DNA of 64,000 bases from Thiosocius sp942490985. Its GTDB lineage: Bacteria; Pseudomonadota; Gammaproteobacteria; Chromatiales; Chromatiaceae. Positions 61,179-64,000 of this stretch are shown here, in pieces (positions within the stretch are counted from its first letter, which is position 1; the number at the start of each line of letters is the position of its first letter). The stretch covers positions 186,001 through 250,000 of the forward strand of contig CALNYW010000001.1 of assembly GCA_942490985.1 (NCBI GenBank), read 5' to 3'. The notes beneath the pieces were generated by a model. It was not told the origin of the DNA. It made no database searches and saw nothing but the letters and a program-made list of their open reading frames with translations. Both the position numbers and the translations under genes were made by a program.

Positions 61179-61679
61179 TTACTCGAGCCGGGCTGACCCG
61201 TTACCAGGAACGCCGAGCCGCCCGTCGACCCGCCAACTACCGTCCTCTGGTTGCAGAGAAAGCTTCCAGTTGGCTGGCGCCAGCGGCTCGATGCGACCGG
61301 CGTACCGCCCCTCATCTACGGCGGTTAGTTGCCCGACGGTGTCTCCGTCGGGGCGGGTTGGGTGTGTCACCGACAAAGACAGCAGCCCGGGCGCATCGGC
61401 CAACGGCTTGTCCAGCACCAGGGTCAGGGCGCCGGTTTCACCGTCATAGCCCAGTGCGCCTGCCACGCCAAGCCGTTTGGCATTCGCCGCGCTGTCGGCG
61501 TTACGGTGAATGCCAAGCCCCTCTTTGTAGTAATCATCACTGACCAGACCATCATTGGAGGTGATAGCCAGGTTGATCGTGACCATCGACGCGATTACGA
61601 CGCTAAGTGGCAGGCTGATCAGAAACCAGGGCCAAAACTGTTTGTACCAGGGTTCGGTGTCTTCACGTGGTGGACGCAT
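61179..61679 (-). CDS. fixH: FixH-family protein
   Basis: A 166-residue membrane-anchored protein used in cbb3 oxidase maturation. Seen: PWYKQFWPWFLISLPLSVVI (anchor helix), SNDGLVSDDYYKEGLGIHRN, the FixH signature, and a periplasmic beta domain. Six bases downstream of ccoG and co-oriented. ccoI and ccoS, often next, are not found; dnaQ converges instead. Confidence 0.88.
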   Translation of the reverse strand: MRPPREDTEPWYKQFWPWFLISLPLSVVIASMVTINLAITSNDGLVSDDYYKEGLGIHRNADSAANAKRLGVAGALGYDGETGALTLVLDKPLADAPGLLSLSVTHPTRPDGDTVGQLTAVDEGRYAGRIEPLAPANWKLSLQPEDGSWRVDGRLGVPGNGSARLE

Positions 61680-61685
61680 TGCTTA

Positions 61686-63086
61686 TTAGCCTCTGGGCCC
61701 GAGGAAGCGGGCATGCTCTTCGATCTTGAGTTCGGGGGTCACCAAGGACTCGACGTGGAAAATAATCTCGCTACTCGTCGATTTCAACTCTACCGGATCG
61801 ACCTCCACACGCACGGGTAGATCGGCGACAGCGCCACTGGCGATCGTGATATCCGTCGTCTGCCCCAACACCTGGATGCCCTCGAGCCCGGAAACCGACA
61901 GCTGGTAGCGCTGCTCCTGCGCGTCCATGTTGATGATCTTGAGGTTATAGACGTTTTGGATCAAACCTTCATCTGTCTCTGTATAGAGCACATTGCGATC
62001 ACGCAGGATGTCGACCTCGAGCGGGATGCGGGTCAGCAGTCCATACAAGATCCCGGCAAACACGATCGACAGAATCGTCGCGTAGACCAGGATCCGGGGG
62101 CGCAGGATCTTGGTCTGTTTGCCTTGCAGTGTGTTTTCGGTGGTGTATTTCACCAGGCCGCGCGGATAGCCCATTTTGTCCATGACCTCGTCGCAGACAT
62201 CGATGCAGGCGGCACAGCCGATACACTGGTACTGCAGGCCATCACGGATATCGATACCCACAGGGCATACCTGGACGCACAGGCCGCAGTCGATGCAGTC
62301 ACCGAGCCCAACCTCGGCCGATGGTGTATTGCGCTTCCTGGAGCCACGCGGGTCGCCACGCTTCTCGTCGTAAGAAATGATCAGGGTGTCATGGTCAAAC
62401 ATGACGCTCTGGAAGCGCGCATAGGGGCACATGTAGATGCAGACCTGTTCGCGCATGAATCCGGCGTTGCCATAGGTGGCAAAACCATAAAAGAAGATCC
62501 AAAAGGTTTCCCAGGGTCCGAGGTTCCAGACGAGGACCGCATCCCAGAGCTCACGGATAGGGGTGAAGTAGCCGACAAAGGTGAAACCGGTCCACAGTGA
62601 AAACGCCAGCCACAGGGCGTGTTTGGTCGTCTTCACCGCGAAATACGATCCGTCACGAGGACCTTGATCGCGTTTTTTCTGTTTCCGCGAGCCGCCTTCG
62701 ACTTTCTGCTCAATCCACAGATAGATCTCTGTCCATACCGTCTGGGGGCAGGCGTAGCCGCACCAGAGACGTCCCGCCAGCGCTGTAAACATAAACAACG
62801 AAAACGCCGCGATCAGCAGCATCATCGAGAGCAGAAAGAAGTCCTGTGGCCACAGGGTCAGTCCGAAGATGTGGAATTTCCGGGCCGGCAGGTCAAACAG
62901 CACGGCTTGCTGGCCGTCCCAATTTATCCATGCCAAGCCGTAAAAAGTGCCGAGTAGCGCGACCATGGCGCCTATGCGCAGCGCGGCAAACACACCGTGA
63001 ACTTCGCGCACATAGATTTTTTCGCGTTTTTTATAGAGCTCCTCTTCGATGGAAGCGTCGTTTTGGTTGGCGGTAGGTTCGGACAT
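61686..63086 (-). CDS. ccoG: cytochrome c oxidase accessory protein CcoG
   Basis: Membrane-bound ferredoxin-like protein (FixG/RdxA), a cupric reductase for CuB delivery to cbb3 oxidase. 466 residues. Seen: about five helices, FTALAGRLWCGYACPQTVWT, two [4Fe-4S] motifs in CIDCGLCVQVCPVGIDI and CIGCAACIDVC, and a C-terminal Ig-like periplasmic domain. The ATG at 63086 was chosen over a frame opening at 63158. Confidence 0.95.
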   Translation of the reverse strand: MSEPTANQNDASIEEELYKKREKIYVREVHGVFAALRIGAMVALLGTFYGLAWINWDGQQAVLFDLPARKFHIFGLTLWPQDFFLLSMMLLIAAFSLFMFTALAGRLWCGYACPQTVWTEIYLWIEQKVEGGSRKQKKRDQGPRDGSYFAVKTTKHALWLAFSLWTGFTFVGYFTPIRELWDAVLVWNLGPWETFWIFFYGFATYGNAGFMREQVCIYMCPYARFQSVMFDHDTLIISYDEKRGDPRGSRKRNTPSAEVGLGDCIDCGLCVQVCPVGIDIRDGLQYQCIGCAACIDVCDEVMDKMGYPRGLVKYTTENTLQGKQTKILRPRILVYATILSIVFAGILYGLLTRIPLEVDILRDRNVLYTETDEGLIQNVYNLKIINMDAQEQRYQLSVSGLEGIQVLGQTTDITIASGAVADLPVRVEVDPVELKSTSSEIIFHVESLVTPELKIEEHARFLGPRG

Positions 63087-63103
63087 GTTCTGCTTTTCCG
63101 TGC

Positions 63104-63397
63104 TCAGGAATCGATTTGCGGTTTGGACGGACGGTGGGTTGGCCGACGGAAATAACACGTCATCGCGCAGCTGATCGAGGTCAGTAACCAGAAGCCGAAG
63201 AAGCCGATGGTGTACCCGCCGGTCCGGGTCAGGCTAGGGAAACCGCTAATCCGCCCGAGTTCAGTCGGATCGAACAGTGAGAAGAACACGATGGTCCCGG
63301 CGCTCGCCGTGATGAATGAAGGCCACATCACCGAAACGATCTGCTGAACGATGGGCAGTTGATTTTTGTCGGCTTGTGTCGCGGGCTGAGTGGACAT
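63104..63397 (-). CDS. small membrane protein in the cbb3 oxidase cluster
   Basis: A 97-residue protein with two hydrophobic helices (around SFITASAGTIVFFSLF and YTIGFFGFWLLTSISCAMTC) separated by a short loop, and a basic C-terminus. It lies between ccoP and ccoG, co-oriented, 17 bases before ccoG. No family name is known to me; position suggests a role in oxidase assembly, which is inference. Confidence 0.78.
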   Translation of the reverse strand: MSTQPATQADKNQLPIVQQIVSVMWPSFITASAGTIVFFSLFDPTELGRISGFPSLTRTGGYTIGFFGFWLLTSISCAMTCYFRRPTHRPSKPQIDS

Positions 63398-63507
63398 GGT
63401 GCGTTCCTTAACGTGTTGGACGGTTCAAGTTTGCAGCGAACGATGGGGTTTCGGCTGGCTGCAGAGAGCATCAGCGGGGTTCAATAGCGGCCAACAGCCG
63501 AGGTCAA

Positions 63508-63592
63508 TAGATCACAAAATAATGGCCCCGGCGAGGGCCAGAAGTCGTTGATAATCCGCATTATCTTCGACATTCCAGCCCGGCCGGGGCCA
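63508..63592 (-). terminator. long nested stem-loop after ccoP
   Basis: On the transcribed (minus) strand, 16 bases after the ccoP stop, an outer 9-bp stem GGCCCCGGC/GCCGGGGCC (63525-63533 with 63584-63592) encloses an inner hairpin around GATAAT-CCGC-ATTATC, then ATTATTTT follows. It reads as a terminator or processing structure limiting transcription into the next genes. Confidence 0.6.
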
Positions 63593-63607
63593 GCACGGTA
63601 CCGCTTA

Positions 63608-64000
63608 CTACTGCGATAAGCTGTAGACGTATGCGGTCAGCAGATGGATCTTGTCCTTGCCGAGCAATTCCTCATGCCCAGGCATGACGCCATTGCGGCC
63701 GCCGACAATGCTTTGCTTGATGGTGCCGAGGCTGGCGCCATAAACCCAGGTCTTGTCGGTCAGGTTCGGCGCACCAAGGATCTGGTTGCCTTTGCCGTCC
63801 ATCCCATGACAGGCGATGCAGCCCGAGGTTAGGAAGGCCTCTTTGCCCGCTTCCGCTTTCGCGGCATCCGCGTTGCGTCCTGACATGCTGACGACGTAGT
63901 TGGCCAGGTTGTCGACCGTGGCTTCATCGAGGTGCGCATGGGCCGGCATTACGCCGTTTCGGCCTACCGCGATGGAAACCCGAATCTGCTCCTCGGTGCC
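63608..64000 (-). CDS. ccoP: cbb3-type cytochrome c oxidase subunit III (C-terminal part, cut by window edge)
   Basis: Diheme cytochrome c subunit that passes electrons to the cbb3 oxidase. The frame is open to the window end, so only the last ~130 residues are seen. One heme c site is visible, CIACH in FLTSGCIACHGMDGKGNQIL, with its methionine ligand in GRNGVMPGHEELLG. An earlier RNGVMPAHAHLDE gives the methionine ligand of the first heme. YVYSLSQ closes the protein as usual. Confidence 0.93.
   Translation of the reverse strand, partial: GTEEQIRVSIAVGRNGVMPAHAHLDEATVDNLANYVVSMSGRNADAAKAEAGKEAFLTSGCIACHGMDGKGNQILGAPNLTDKTWVYGASLGTIKQSIVGGRNGVMPGHEELLGKDKIHLLTAYVYSLSQ

Overview
This 64 kb window comes from a gammaproteobacterial chromosome. 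Gene order supports this: lptF-lptG divergent from pepA-holC, tig-clpP-clpX-lon-hupB-tRNA-ppiD, mltD divergent from a yafS-like gene followed by rnhA-dnaQ, and ccoP-ccoG-fixH. An aerobic or microaerobic sulfur-bacterium-like lineage such as the Chromatiales is my inference from protein style and gene content (pyruvate phosphate dikinase, cbb3 oxidase, HemN, glycolate oxidase subunits); no marker in the window proves it.

Layout. 1-6000: end of ppdK, ygfZ, an RNase II-family gene, then a two-gene unit encoding a small protein and an SMC/Rad50-like ATPase with a membrane hairpin in its coiled-coil region. 6006-11332: tRNA-Ser(CGA) followed by a 5.2 kb integrated island, bounded by a 27-bp exact repeat of the tRNA 3' end. 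The island carries a short tyrosine recombinase, two copies (one decayed) of an RHH antitoxin/ParE-type toxin module in inverted orientation, a HigBA module, a PEP-CTERM-like fragment, inverted repeats and long G-runs. The original tRNA terminator now lies beyond the far attachment site. 11.4-24.6 kb: membrane proteins (UPF0126, a short cation transporter, RDD), YidB-like, CBS and PilZ proteins, holC-pepA, lptFG, a sensor kinase/FixJ-type regulator pair, a deoxyinosine/uracil glycosylase-family gene and a lipoamide-dehydrogenase-like flavoprotein. 24.7-35.8 kb: glcD-glcE without glcF, an arsenite methyltransferase, phosphoglucomutase, htpG with a sigma-32-like promoter, adk, a thioredoxin and an IscR-like regulator that has lost two of three cluster cysteines. 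35.9-41.4 kb: an orphan sensor kinase, prmB, a small coupled gene, hemN and tRNA-Leu. 41.5-51 kb: the protein quality-control block (trigger factor, ClpP, ClpX, Lon, HU, two tRNAs, PpiD), then fabI. 51-57.8 kb: a complete peptide-type ABC importer. 57.8-61.2 kb: mltD, a methyltransferase, rnhA, dnaQ. 61.2-64 kb: cbb3 oxidase accessory genes and the end of ccoP.

Most of the window is ordinary core genome. The notable places are the tRNA-Ser island, the membrane-hairpin ATPase, the cysteine-depleted IscR homologue, a 16-bp palindrome between pepA and lptF, and a few small unassigned genes. In the island, a perfect 189-bp inverted repeat inside two toxin copies means one homologous inversion would rebuild a canonical toxin.
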